The notes under the pieces: generated by a model | The model's database searches: none | What the model saw: the letters and a program-made list of their open reading frames with translations, nothing else | Told to the model about the DNA's origin: nothing | In this document: positions 52,255 to 61,267 of the stretch, one piece after another | How positions within the stretch are numbered: position 1 is the first letter of the stretch | Layout of the letters: the number at the start of each line of letters is the position of its first letter | Position numbers and translations under genes: made by a program | NCBI RefSeq assembly: GCF_051954575.1 | Contig: NZ_JBQCHP010000028.1 | Span: 124,001-188,000, forward strand | Direction of reading: 5' to 3' | DNA length: 64,000 bases | From: Dyella_B sp035690825 | Lineage (GTDB): Bacteria; Pseudomonadota; Gammaproteobacteria; Xanthomonadales; Rhodanobacteraceae

Positions 52255-54395
52255 GGCGATGCTTTCACCTCGTTCTCGTTCGTCGGAATCTGCAAGCGGT
52301 CCAGCAGCTGATGGACGCGCTGGATGACATCGGCAAGATCGGACTCGCCCTTGCGAACCAGCAGCACGGCGCGCTCATATAAACTGCGCGAGATTTCCGG
52401 CGTGATGTCCGCCGCCGTCACCAGCATGATCGGCACTGGTGCGAGTGTCGGTTCGACGCGCATCGCCTCGATCACCGCCAGGCCGTCCATGCCGGGCATG
52501 ACCATGTCCAGCAGCAACAGGTCGGGTGGATGGCTGCGCATCATGTCCAGGGCCTGCTCGCCATTGGGCGCGGTATCCACCTGGTGGCCCGCCTGGCGCA
52601 GCACGTTGGCGATCGAATCACGATAGAAATCGTCGTCGTCCACCACCAGCAGGGAACTGCTCCTGGCAGCGCCCACGAAGCGTTGCACCAGATGGCTCAG
52701 GTGATCGCGATCGAACGGCTTGGTCAGGTGCTCCACCACGCCAAGCACGCCAGTGCGCTGATCCGGATCGGTCACCGTGCAGAGGATCACCGGCAGCTCG
52801 GCGTGGTCGGGATCGGCGCGGATGGCGGCGAGCACATCCCAGCCGGTCATGTCGCCCAGCAGAATATCCAGCACCATCACCGCCGGCCGCAGCGACCGCG
52901 TCAGCGCCAGCGCCTCCTGCCCGGATGCTGCGCTGACCACGTTGATGCCCTCGCGTTGCAGTGCATTGCGCACCAGGCTGCAGGCGTCGGGATCGTCGTC
53001 CACCACCAGCACCACCGGATTGCGTCCTTGTGCGGCCAGCGCCTCGCCCGCCAGCGACTTGGGTCGCATCTCCGCGTTTTCGATATCGCCGATCGGCAAG
53101 GTGACGGTGAACACGCTGCCGTACTGGATATCGCTGCTGACGTCGATGCGTCCGCGCATCAGGCCAAGCAATTGGCGCGAAATGGTAAGCCCCAGGCCGG
53201 AGCCGCCGAAGCGCCGCGCAATGGACCGATCGGCCTGTTCGAACGGTTCGAAAATACGTTGCAGCTGCTCGCCGGTCATGCCGATGCCGGTATCGGATAC
53301 GGCGATATGCAATTGATCGTCGCGCGCGGAGACCGCCACCCTCACTTCGCCGTTACGCGTGAACTTGATTGCGTTGCCGATCAGGTTGAGCAGCACCTGC
53401 CGCAGCCGCGTCGCGTCGATGCAGGCCAGATCCACCTCGGGCGCGATCTGCAGCACCAGCTTGTTGCCGTTTGACCGCGCCAGCGTCTGCATGGTGTTGA
53501 TCACGCTTTCGAGCAGCGACTGCATATGCACGACTTCGGTGTGCAGCTCCACGCGGCCCGATTCGATGCGGGAGATATCCAGGATGTCGTTGATCAGCGA
53601 CAGCAGATGGCGCCCGGCGTTGACCACGCGCTGCATGGTCTCGGCCGTTTCGTTGTCCTCGCGCTCCTCGGCCTGTTCCAGCGTGAGCTCGCTGAGACCA
53701 ATGATGCTGTTGAGCGGCGTGCGCAGCTCATGGCTCATGTTGGCCAGGAACAGCGACTTGGCCTGGTTGGCCGATTCGGCTTGGGCCTTGGCCGTGCGCA
53801 GCTCTTGTTCCATATGCATGCGCTGTGTGAAATCCATCGAAATCACGCCAATGCCGGCCACGGTGCCGCGTTCGCCGGTGACCGGAAAACGCGTGGTCAG
53901 CAAGGTATAGGAGCCGCCGAGGTAATTGACCTGTTCCTCGCAGGCGGTGATGCGCCCACCCTCGACGACCTCGTGGTCATGCTGGTGGATCAAGGCAGCG
54001 GTCTCCGGCGTGGCGACGACGTCGACGGTATGGCCCAGTATTTCCTGCGCCGGCCGGCCCATGAGTTTGGCGGCGGCTTCGTTGATGCGCAGGATGCGCC
54101 CGTTGGTGTCCTTTACCTTCATCGCCAGGTTGGAGTGCTGGAAGATGTCTTCCAGCAGGTGCACGCTGCTGCGCATCTCCTGCTGCACTCGGTGAAAACG
54201 CCAGCGCAGATGCACCAGCCATGCGGCCAGTATCAGCACCAGCAGTACCAAGCCACCGATCAGGTAGTCGCTGTGGCCCGCCGTAGCGGTGCTGGCGGGT
54301 TCCGATTGCGCTGCGAACAAAGGCAAGCTGACGAAGAGCAGCCCACTTCCCCCGATACTGCTCATCCTGCCGGCCAGAATAGGTCGCTTCAACAC
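52251..54395 (-). CDS. Hybrid sensor histidine kinase (TM-PAS-HisKA-HATPase-REC-REC)
   Basis: A product of about 714 residues. A likely signal or first helix and one clear membrane helix (YLIGGLVLLVLILAAWLVHL) come first. A PAS domain follows (LLEDIFQHSNLAMKVKDTNG, AAKLMGRPAQEI), then HisKA with MSHELRTPLNSIIG (His about 220), the ATPase with N box LLNLIGNAIKF and G boxes DTGIGM and GGSGLGL, and two receivers (Asp in VMVLDILLGD, about 505, and LLLLDMVMPG, about 628). The periplasmic part is too short (about 25 residues) for a ligand domain. The start is uncertain: GTG 54395, TTG 54392 or ATG 54365. Confidence 0.88.
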   Translation of the reverse strand: MLKRPILAGRMSSIGGSGLLFVSLPLFAAQSEPASTATAGHSDYLIGGLVLLVLILAAWLVHLRWRFHRVQQEMRSSVHLLEDIFQHSNLAMKVKDTNGRILRINEAAAKLMGRPAQEILGHTVDVVATPETAALIHQHDHEVVEGGRITACEEQVNYLGGSYTLLTTRFPVTGERGTVAGIGVISMDFTQRMHMEQELRTAKAQAESANQAKSLFLANMSHELRTPLNSIIGLSELTLEQAEEREDNETAETMQRVVNAGRHLLSLINDILDISRIESGRVELHTEVVHMQSLLESVINTMQTLARSNGNKLVLQIAPEVDLACIDATRLRQVLLNLIGNAIKFTRNGEVRVAVSARDDQLHIAVSDTGIGMTGEQLQRIFEPFEQADRSIARRFGGSGLGLTISRQLLGLMRGRIDVSSDIQYGSVFTVTLPIGDIENAEMRPKSLAGEALAAQGRNPVVLVVDDDPDACSLVRNALQREGINVVSAASGQEALALTRSLRPAVMVLDILLGDMTGWDVLAAIRADPDHAELPVILCTVTDPDQRTGVLGVVEHLTKPFDRDHLSHLVQRFVGAARSSSLLVVDDDDFYRDSIANVLRQAGHQVDTAPNGEQALDMMRSHPPDLLLLDMVMPGMDGLAVIEAMRVEPTLAPVPIMLVTAADITPEISRSLYERAVLLVRKGESDLADVIQRVHQLLDRLQIPTNENEVKASP

Positions 54396-54721
54396 GGCTC
54401 CCCCAGTAACCCGCAATGTCGTTTTCCCTGTGCGCGGGATGGCGCAGTAGCCCCATGGTATCGCTTGTCGCGGGCGATGAAAGCGTGCGGAAAAAAGGGC
54501 TTCGGCGCGCTGGCTGGATGGGCATGCTACCGATGCCGATACCACTGCTTGCGACGTGAAATGCTCGTGAAGACGACGTGCAGGACGAAGGTGGCCGCAT
54601 GGTTTGCGGATGCAGCATGCAAGCGCCCATACGTGACCTTGTCCCGTCGAGCGAAGGGCCGCGGGTGCGCATGCGCATGCGGCAGCGCCACATCAGGGGA
54701 GGTGCGTCGAGAGCCGGCTCG
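54396..54721. other. Intergenic region upstream of the kinase cascade
   Basis: About 325 bases with no supported gene, carrying the presumed minus-strand promoter of the cascade. I see no clear operator. Confidence 0.4.
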
Positions 54722-54795
54722 CGTAGGTGGGCTGCAAACCCCCAACATCGCCATATATGACGTGCCCGAACGTTGGGGTTTTCACCCCAACCTAC
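54722..54795. repeat. TAGGTTGGGGT-family palindromic repeat
   Basis: CGTAGGTGGGCTGCAAACCC and the mirrored GTTGGGGTTTTCACCCCAAC then CTAC enclose about 20 bases. The CTA in its right arm provides the TAG stop of the GH125 gene, as in the copy at 8024-8089. Confidence 0.85.
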
Positions 54796-56234
54796 AGGGG
54801 ATTGCGCAGCAGGGCGGGATAGCGCTGCTGCACATCGATGATCAGCTCGCCGAACAAGGTATTCGCCCACGCGAACCAGCTGCGCGTGAAATGCGCCGGA
54901 TCGTCCTGGTCGAAGGTCTCATGGATGAAGCCGGTCCCCGCGTCCGTATCGCGCAGCCATTTCAGGCATTGCCGCACCTCGGCCACCTCGCTGCCGGTCT
55001 GCGCATACATCATGATCGACATCGGCCAGATCATGCGCAGCCCTTCATGCGGCCCGCCGATACCCTCGGCCGCCTTGCCGCGGAAGAAATACGGATTACG
55101 TGGACTCCATACCAGCTCGCGCGTGTGGCGATACAGTGAATCATTCCGATCGCAGCAGCCCAGGTACGGCAAACCGAGCAGGCTGGGGACGTTGGCGTCG
55201 TCCATGAAAAGCTGGTTGCCGAAACCGTCGATCTCGTACGCCCAGAATTCGCGGCCAGCGTCGTCGTGCATGCGGCCGTCCTTGTGCACGGCCTGTTCCA
55301 CTTCGTTCGCCAACGCTTCGCATTCGCCGGCGAACGACGCGTCCTGGTGCAGACCGCGGCTCATCTGCGCAAGTTGCCGCAGGCTGTGCACCGCAAACAG
55401 ATTGGCGGGCACGAACAACGGGTACGTGCATGCATCGTCCGACGGTCGGAACATCGAATGAATCATCCCGTTCGGCCGCGTGGGATTGCCGTAGCCGCCG
55501 AGCATCTGCGTTTCAGTGGGTATCTCTGAGGCACGCTGGAAATGATACGGCCCCTTGTCGTGCTTGCGTTGCTGCTCGCGGAAGGTCTTGAGCACCAGGC
55601 GCATCGCTTCGCGCCAATCGTCGTCGAACGGCTCGGTATCGCCGGTGGCCTGCCAGTAGCTGTGTGCAAGGCGAATGGGATAGCACAGCGAATCGATCTC
55701 CCACTTGCGCTCGCCCACGCCTGGTTTCATGTCCGTCACGTCGTTCACCGCCCACTTCAGCGGCTTGGCGTGCGGATCGGGCATGAAGGCGTTGGCGTAG
55801 GGATCGATGCGAATGCAGCGCGCCTGGCGGCGGATCAGGCCGCGGAACAGCCGTTGCAACGCCTTGTCGTTCTTCGCCAGCGGAATGTATGGCACCACCT
55901 GCGCGGAGGAATCGCGCAGCCACATCGCGTCGATGTCGCCGGTGATCACGAAGGTGTCCGGCTTGCCTTCGAGCGTGCCCAGTTCCACCGTGGTGTCGAG
56001 CGTGTTGGGGTAGCAGTTCTCGAACATCCACGCGAGTTTGGGATCGGCGATGGATGCCTTGACGGCGGCGAGCTGGTGCTCGACGGCGTCACTGACGAAC
56101 TTGCGCTTGGCCAGCGGCGGACGTTGGCTGGTGTATGCGGCCTGACTGTTGGCCAGTGCGGGTAGCGCGAAGCTGGACATGCCTGCGGCCGTGGCCGTGC
56201 CTAGCAACTTGAGAAAATCGCGGCGGGTGGACAT
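54792..56234 (-). CDS. GH125 family exo-alpha-1,6-mannosidase, Tat-exported
   Basis: A 480-residue glycoside hydrolase of family 125 (DUF1237), which removes terminal alpha-1,6-linked mannose. A twin-arginine leader (STRRDFLKLLG) is followed by the (alpha/alpha)6 barrel with GDIDAMWLRDSSAQVVPYIP, YPIRLAHSYWQATGD, GMIHSMFRPSDDACTYPLFV, and GFIHETFDQDDPAHFTRSWF. The start at 56234 has GAAGGA upstream; the longer frame would read a CGTCATTCC repeat. The stop lies within another repeat. Together with GH92 and GH2 enzymes this fits dismantling of a high-mannose N-glycan core. Confidence 0.92.
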   Translation of the reverse strand: MSTRRDFLKLLGTATAAGMSSFALPALANSQAAYTSQRPPLAKRKFVSDAVEHQLAAVKASIADPKLAWMFENCYPNTLDTTVELGTLEGKPDTFVITGDIDAMWLRDSSAQVVPYIPLAKNDKALQRLFRGLIRRQARCIRIDPYANAFMPDPHAKPLKWAVNDVTDMKPGVGERKWEIDSLCYPIRLAHSYWQATGDTEPFDDDWREAMRLVLKTFREQQRKHDKGPYHFQRASEIPTETQMLGGYGNPTRPNGMIHSMFRPSDDACTYPLFVPANLFAVHSLRQLAQMSRGLHQDASFAGECEALANEVEQAVHKDGRMHDDAGREFWAYEIDGFGNQLFMDDANVPSLLGLPYLGCCDRNDSLYRHTRELVWSPRNPYFFRGKAAEGIGGPHEGLRMIWPMSIMMYAQTGSEVAEVRQCLKWLRDTDAGTGFIHETFDQDDPAHFTRSWFAWANTLFGELIIDVQQRYPALLRNPL

Positions 56235-56262
56235 GGCGTTAATCCTTCTCCCTTTAGAAGCG

Positions 56263-56382
56263 ACGTCATTCCGGCGAAGGCCGGAATCCAGTGTCAATAC
56301 GTTGTGCGAAGCACGCAAAAACCTGCGTTGTGTCCTTCGGACGTTTATTTGAACTGGATTCCGGCCTTCGCCGGAATGACGA
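56263..56382. repeat. CGTCATTCCGGCG-type inverted repeat pair
   Basis: ACGTCATTCCGGCGAAGGCC and its mirrored CCTTCGCCGGAATGACG enclose about 70 bases between the GH125 and GH2 genes. It is the third member of this family in the window. Confidence 0.88.
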
Positions 56383-56418
56383 ACGGAAAATGTGGCCCTA
56401 ACGACGAGTAACGTGCTG

Positions 56419-59079
56419 CTACTTTTTCATCACGCTCGCCAAGTCCTGCAGATGCAACGCCTGCTTCAACTTCTCCATCGCAACCTTGCTATGCACCGTC
56501 ACCGTCACGCTCTGCCCCGGCAGCAGATCGAATGCGTTGTCCGAAACTTCCGCATCCAGGTCGCCGAAGGAAATCCACACATTGCGCGCAAGCTTGTCGC
56601 TGCTCAGCGTCAATGTGTAGCCATCCGACGCCGCCGCCAGTGAGGTATGGATCTGCGGTTGCGGAAGGCTGAGATTCTTGGCCTCATCGAAGAACACCAG
56701 GTTGCGCGACACCACCTTGTCGCCATCCAGCAAGTCGAACACCGCGAACGTCGCGTGCGGATCGGCGCCATTGAGCAATTGCGCATCGGTATACGTGCCC
56801 GCCTTGGTGCTGCTCAGCGCAGGCAGGTCGGCGGCCTGTTCGCGCTCGCTCAACACCTTGCCGGAGAAATCCATCGTGCGCATGCGCCAACGCAGTGACG
56901 CCGGCGTCGTGCTATCGGATACCAGCGACACCGACGTCGTACCGTTGTTGCGCAAGGCCGCGATCAGCTGCGGCGCATAGAACCGGCGCGCGTGGTACTG
57001 CAGCGCCTTCCAGCGCCCGAAGTAGTCGATGCTGGCCCACGAGGCGCCAGGCCACACATCGTTGAGCTGCCAGTACATCGAACCCATCGCCTGCGGGCGC
57101 GAAGCGCGCAGATGCTCGGCGGCAAGCTGGATGCCTTCGGCCTGCATCACTTGGCTCAGGTACACGAACGATGCGAAATCCTTCGGCTCGCCATAGCTGC
57201 GCGTGATGTATAGCAGCAGGCGCTTGTTGCCGTTGCCGCTGTCGAACTTCTGGTGCGCGCGCATCACCGGCGATTCCGGCTGCAGATCGTCCTTGTCGGC
57301 GAATGCGCGAATCGTGCGCATCTCAGGGAAGGACTGCAGACCGTACTCGGACTGGAAGCGCGGCGTGATGTTGAGGTATTCGGTGACCGGCTTGGCTTCG
57401 CCGGACCAAACATTCCAATAGTGATAATCGCCATCGTCGAGCACGTTGGCGGGACCGTCATAATCGGTGCTCGGCGAGCTGGCCCAATACGGCACGCTCG
57501 GGTCGTATTCGGTGACCACGTTGCGCAGCGTATTGCTGAAAAGGTTGACCATGCCGGTCACCAGCTTCTCGCGCTCGTCGCCGGAAATGGCTTTTTTCAG
57601 CGCCAGGCGATCGCCCCAGCCATCCCAGCCGGTCTGCACTTCGTTGTTGCCGCACCACAGGACGATGCTGGGGTGATCGCGCAGGCGCTTCACCTGCTCG
57701 ATCGCTTCCTGCCGCGTGTTCTGCACGAAGGCGACGTCGCTGGGCGGAATCGCGCCGCCGAACATGAAGTCCTGCCATACCATCAGGCCGAGCCGGTCGG
57801 TCATTTCATAGAACGCATCGGGCATGTAGTAACCGCCGCCCCAGATGCGCACTGCATTCATGTTGGCGTCGCGCGCCGACTGCAGCACGCGCATCATCTG
57901 TGCATCGGTGGCGCGGGTAGGGAAGCTGTCGAACGGGATCATGTCCGCGCCCTTGGCGAATACCGGAATGCCGTTGACCACGAAGGCGAAGCTCTTGCCC
58001 CAGGCATCTTTCTCGCGCCGCAGTTCCACCGTGCGTAGACCGGTGGCGCGCTGCACGGTGTAGACCTCGTTGCCGCCGTCACGCACGCTGACCTTGAACG
58101 TGTACATGTCCTGCGCGCCGTAGCCGGCCGGGTACCAGCGCTTGGGATGCGCGATGCGCAACGGCAGGCTGATCGCGTTGCTGCCCGGATCGACGGTGAT
58201 GTCCTGCGCCACATGTGCTGCCGTCTGTCCGTCCGGACCGATGGCATCCACGTTCACATGCAGCACCTTGCTGCTGTCGGCAATCACCTCCAACTGCGCG
58301 GCAACCTGTGCCGCCTCGCCGCTCACGTAGTTCTGCCGCACATGGAAATCGTCCACGCGCAGACTGTTCCAGCTATCCAGATGCACCGGCTGCCAGATCC
58401 CCGCCATCACGATGCGCGGACCCCAGTCCCAGCCATATTGATAGGCTGCCTTGCGCACGTAATTGGCGGTCTGCTTGCCCTTGGGCTCGTCGCCGAAGGC
58501 GGAATCGAATTCGCCCGGCAGCGCATACGGTTGCTTCAGCAGCCACGGCAGCAGGCGTTTGATCGGCGAATACAGCCGCACTTCCAGCGTGTTGCTGCCT
58601 TCGTGCAAGGCGGTTTTCACCGGCACGCGCCAGCGGCGGAACATGTTGTCCGCCGACGCCAGCTTCTGGCCATTGACATAGACGTCCGCAAAGGTATCCA
58701 GGCCATCGAACACCAGCTCGACGTGGTCGCGCGCGAGCGTGGCCTTGTCCACGTTGAACGTGGTCTGGTACTGCCAGTCGGAAAGGCCCACCCATTGCAC
58801 GCGCGCCTCGTTGTCGCGGTAGTAGGGATCCGGCAGCAGCTTCACCGCCATCAGGTCGGTCTGCACCGTGCCCGGTACTGTCGCGGCGTGCCAGCGCGTG
58901 GCGTCGTGATGGTCCTTCGCGTGGGCGTCACCTTCCATCAGACGGAAACGCCAGCCGCCATCCAGGTTCTGCGAAGTGGTCTGCGCCCACGCTGCCATCG
59001 GCAACAGCAGCAGCGAAAGCAGGGCGATTTTCGGAAGGCGCCGCGATGCGCGCGCGGCCAGAGGGATTCGTTCAAGCAT
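56419..59079 (-). CDS. GH2 family beta-mannosidase, secreted
   Basis: An 886-residue exported glycosidase. A Sec signal (IALLSLLLLPMAAWAQ) precedes the GH2 layout: jelly-roll sugar-binding domain (WRFRLMEGDAHAKD, VPGTVQTDLMAVKLLPDPYY, FDGLDTFADVYVNG), immunoglobulin-like domain, TIM barrel and C-terminal beta domains. The acid/base Glu is in WCGNNEVQTGW (about residue 480) and the nucleophile Glu in FQSEYGLQSFP (about 580). The PYYRDNEARVQWVGLSDW segment is characteristic of beta-mannosidases. It would cleave the Man-beta-1,4-GlcNAc bond of the N-glycan core or mannan-derived manno-oligosaccharides. The start at 59079 is fixed by the signal peptide. Confidence 0.93.
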   Translation of the reverse strand: MLERIPLAARASRRLPKIALLSLLLLPMAAWAQTTSQNLDGGWRFRLMEGDAHAKDHHDATRWHAATVPGTVQTDLMAVKLLPDPYYRDNEARVQWVGLSDWQYQTTFNVDKATLARDHVELVFDGLDTFADVYVNGQKLASADNMFRRWRVPVKTALHEGSNTLEVRLYSPIKRLLPWLLKQPYALPGEFDSAFGDEPKGKQTANYVRKAAYQYGWDWGPRIVMAGIWQPVHLDSWNSLRVDDFHVRQNYVSGEAAQVAAQLEVIADSSKVLHVNVDAIGPDGQTAAHVAQDITVDPGSNAISLPLRIAHPKRWYPAGYGAQDMYTFKVSVRDGGNEVYTVQRATGLRTVELRREKDAWGKSFAFVVNGIPVFAKGADMIPFDSFPTRATDAQMMRVLQSARDANMNAVRIWGGGYYMPDAFYEMTDRLGLMVWQDFMFGGAIPPSDVAFVQNTRQEAIEQVKRLRDHPSIVLWCGNNEVQTGWDGWGDRLALKKAISGDEREKLVTGMVNLFSNTLRNVVTEYDPSVPYWASSPSTDYDGPANVLDDGDYHYWNVWSGEAKPVTEYLNITPRFQSEYGLQSFPEMRTIRAFADKDDLQPESPVMRAHQKFDSGNGNKRLLLYITRSYGEPKDFASFVYLSQVMQAEGIQLAAEHLRASRPQAMGSMYWQLNDVWPGASWASIDYFGRWKALQYHARRFYAPQLIAALRNNGTTSVSLVSDSTTPASLRWRMRTMDFSGKVLSEREQAADLPALSSTKAGTYTDAQLLNGADPHATFAVFDLLDGDKVVSRNLVFFDEAKNLSLPQPQIHTSLAAASDGYTLTLSSDKLARNVWISFGDLDAEVSDNAFDLLPGQSVTVTVHSKVAMEKLKQALHLQDLASVMKK

Positions 59080-59467
59080 GCTGCTCAGCCGTATCAATAA
59101 GAGTGATGGAATCCTGCGCTTGCGCAGGGGCGGTGACACGCCGCAATGCGTCCCTGGTTTAGATCGATCTATATCAAGGACGTTAGCAGTTGGCTAGGGG
59201 CTGTGCATGCGGCGTTGCAATAGTGTCCCCGCCGGGCCGCTTGTTGCCGTGGCCGTGCCTGCCGTCAACCGGCCGGTCTCCGTCTATATCCCTCCAACTT
59301 AAGGACGTCATTTGAGAAAAGTCCGATGGGGATGAGACGTACATCTCGCTACAATAGGTACTTAACGAGCAGCACATATCAGTGCGCGGCTCGTCGATAG
59401 ACCGCAGGAACCAAGGAATGCGGTGGACAGGGGCTAGAGACGGACTCGGCACGGAGCAATTGGCAGC
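59080..59467. promoter_or_regulatory. Divergent intergenic region upstream of GH2 and the two-partner secretion genes
   Basis: About 390 bases without a gene. TTGAGA (59312-59317) and TACAAT (59350-59355) are possible promoter elements for the secretion pair, but their spacing to each other is too long, so only TACAAT is a reasonable -10 candidate. An RBS (CGGAGC) precedes the transporter start by ten bases. Confidence 0.35.
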
Positions 59468-61198
59468 ATGCGCAGTAAAAACAGGGGACTTGAGCGGCGT
59501 TCGCCAGGACGCCGCGCCACATCGACGTGGCGGACGTGGGCAACCTCTACGTTGATCGTCGCAGCTGCGGGGCAGGTGCCTGCAGTACACGCACAGAACG
59601 CGGCAGCCGAACAGGCCCAGCGCGACCAGGCACAACGCCAGGCACAGCAGCGCGAAGCCTTGCGCGCGGCGCCGGACGTGCGCCTGCAGACCGGCCAGCC
59701 GGTCGATTACCACGCCACCACGGTGCCGGCGGAAACGCCGTGCTTCCGCATCGACACGCTCGCGCTGGAAGGCGCGCACGTGCGCGAATTCGGCTTCGTG
59801 CAGAAATACCTGGATGCCTATCGCGGCCGATGCATGGGCCAGCAAGGCCTGCGCCTGCTGGCGCATCGCACCTCCGACCTGCTGCTGGCGCGCGGCTACA
59901 TCACCAGCCGCGTGGTGATTCCGGAACAGAACCTCGCCAGCGGCAAACTGCGCGTGGTGCTGCTGGCCGGCACCGTAGGCGCCGTGCGCTTTGCGCCAGG
60001 CTCGGTCACGGCCGATTGGCGGAGCGCCTTGCCGATCCGTCCGGGCGACGTGCTCAACCTGCGCGCGATCGAACAAGGGTTGGAACAGCTCAAGCGCGTG
60101 CCCTCGCAGGAAGCAAAAATCGACATCGCACCCGGCGCGCAGCCGGGCAGCTCGGACCTGGTGCTCACCATCGCGCGCGGCAAGCCGTGGCGCCTGATCG
60201 CCAACCTCGACGACAGCGGCGCCTACAGCACCGGCAAGGAACAAGGCGGGCTGACGCTGGCGGTGGATCAGCCGCTGGGCGTCAACGACCTGCTCAGCAT
60301 CGGCTACACGCGCAGCGTGGGTGACTACGACCACGTGAAAGGCACGCACGGCAACAACTTCAATTACAGCGTGCCGTGGGGCGACTGGACCTTCAGCCTG
60401 ACCGCGTCGAGCTACGCCTACCGGCAATCGGTCTACGGCTCGCTGCAAACCTTTGCCTATACCGGCAGCTCGACCAACACCGCCTTCAGCGCCACGCGCC
60501 TGCTGCATCGCGACCAGCACAGCCGCACCTCGCTGCAGCTGACGGTAAGTACGCGCCGCGAGCACAGCTACATCGACAGCTTGGAAATCCAGACCCAGCG
60601 CCGCAAAGTGAGCGCCACCGAACTTGCGCTGATCCAGCGCCGCTACATCGGTGCGTCGCAGCTCGATCTGCGCCTGGCGTATCGCTGGGGCGTGCCGTGG
60701 CTGGGCGGGCAATGGCAGCCCAGCGAACATGGCGGCCCCACGAATCGCTACGGGCTCGCTACGTTCGATGCGAGCCTCAGCACGCCGTTCCGGCTGTTCA
60801 ACACGCCGTGGTTGTGGCTTTCCGAATGGCATGCACAAGCCACCGGCGACCGCCTGTATGCAGAGGATTACCTCACGCTCGGCGGCCGCTACACCGTGCG
60901 CGGCTATGACGGCGACACGGTGCTGGCCGGCAACCACGGCGCTTACTGGCGCAACACGCTCAACTTGCCGCTGGGCGGCAGCGGTCTTTCGCTGTACGGC
61001 GGCGTGGACTGGGGCCATGTCGGCGGTGGCGTATCGAGCAGTTACGCAAGCCACAGCCTGAGCGGCGTGGTCACGGGTGTGCGCGGTTCGCGCTGGGGCC
61101 TGAGCTGGGATCTGTTCGCCGGCTGGCCGCTCGAGGCGCCACGCGGCTTCCCGACCCGACGACCCACTGCCGGCATGCAGTGGGTCTACATGTACTGA
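59468..61198 (+). CDS. Two-partner secretion transporter (TpsB; FhaC/ShlB type)
   Basis: The 576-residue outer membrane protein exports its TpsA partner. A long basic leader ends at VPAVHAQ (about residue 42). A Gln/Ala-rich stretch (EQAQRDQAQRQAQQRE), corresponding to the plug helix region, is followed by POTRA domains (CFRIDTLALEGAHVREFGF, LLARGYITSRVVIPEQNL, GKLRVVLLAG) and a 16-strand barrel. The L6 signature TVRGYDGDTVLAGNHGAYWR lies near residue 475, and the protein closes with aromatic YMY, as expected for BAM insertion. The haemagglutinin gene begins 69 bases downstream; the two form one operon. Confidence 0.93.
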   Translation: MRSKNRGLERRSPGRRATSTWRTWATSTLIVAAAGQVPAVHAQNAAAEQAQRDQAQRQAQQREALRAAPDVRLQTGQPVDYHATTVPAETPCFRIDTLALEGAHVREFGFVQKYLDAYRGRCMGQQGLRLLAHRTSDLLLARGYITSRVVIPEQNLASGKLRVVLLAGTVGAVRFAPGSVTADWRSALPIRPGDVLNLRAIEQGLEQLKRVPSQEAKIDIAPGAQPGSSDLVLTIARGKPWRLIANLDDSGAYSTGKEQGGLTLAVDQPLGVNDLLSIGYTRSVGDYDHVKGTHGNNFNYSVPWGDWTFSLTASSYAYRQSVYGSLQTFAYTGSSTNTAFSATRLLHRDQHSRTSLQLTVSTRREHSYIDSLEIQTQRRKVSATELALIQRRYIGASQLDLRLAYRWGVPWLGGQWQPSEHGGPTNRYGLATFDASLSTPFRLFNTPWLWLSEWHAQATGDRLYAEDYLTLGGRYTVRGYDGDTVLAGNHGAYWRNTLNLPLGGSGLSLYGGVDWGHVGGGVSSSYASHSLSGVVTGVRGSRWGLSWDLFAGWPLEAPRGFPTRRPTAGMQWVYMY

Positions 61199-61267
61199 AA
61201 ACAACTGAATCGCAGCTCGTATCACATGCCGGCACCGGCATGCAGGGATACATCGAGGATCGATGCT

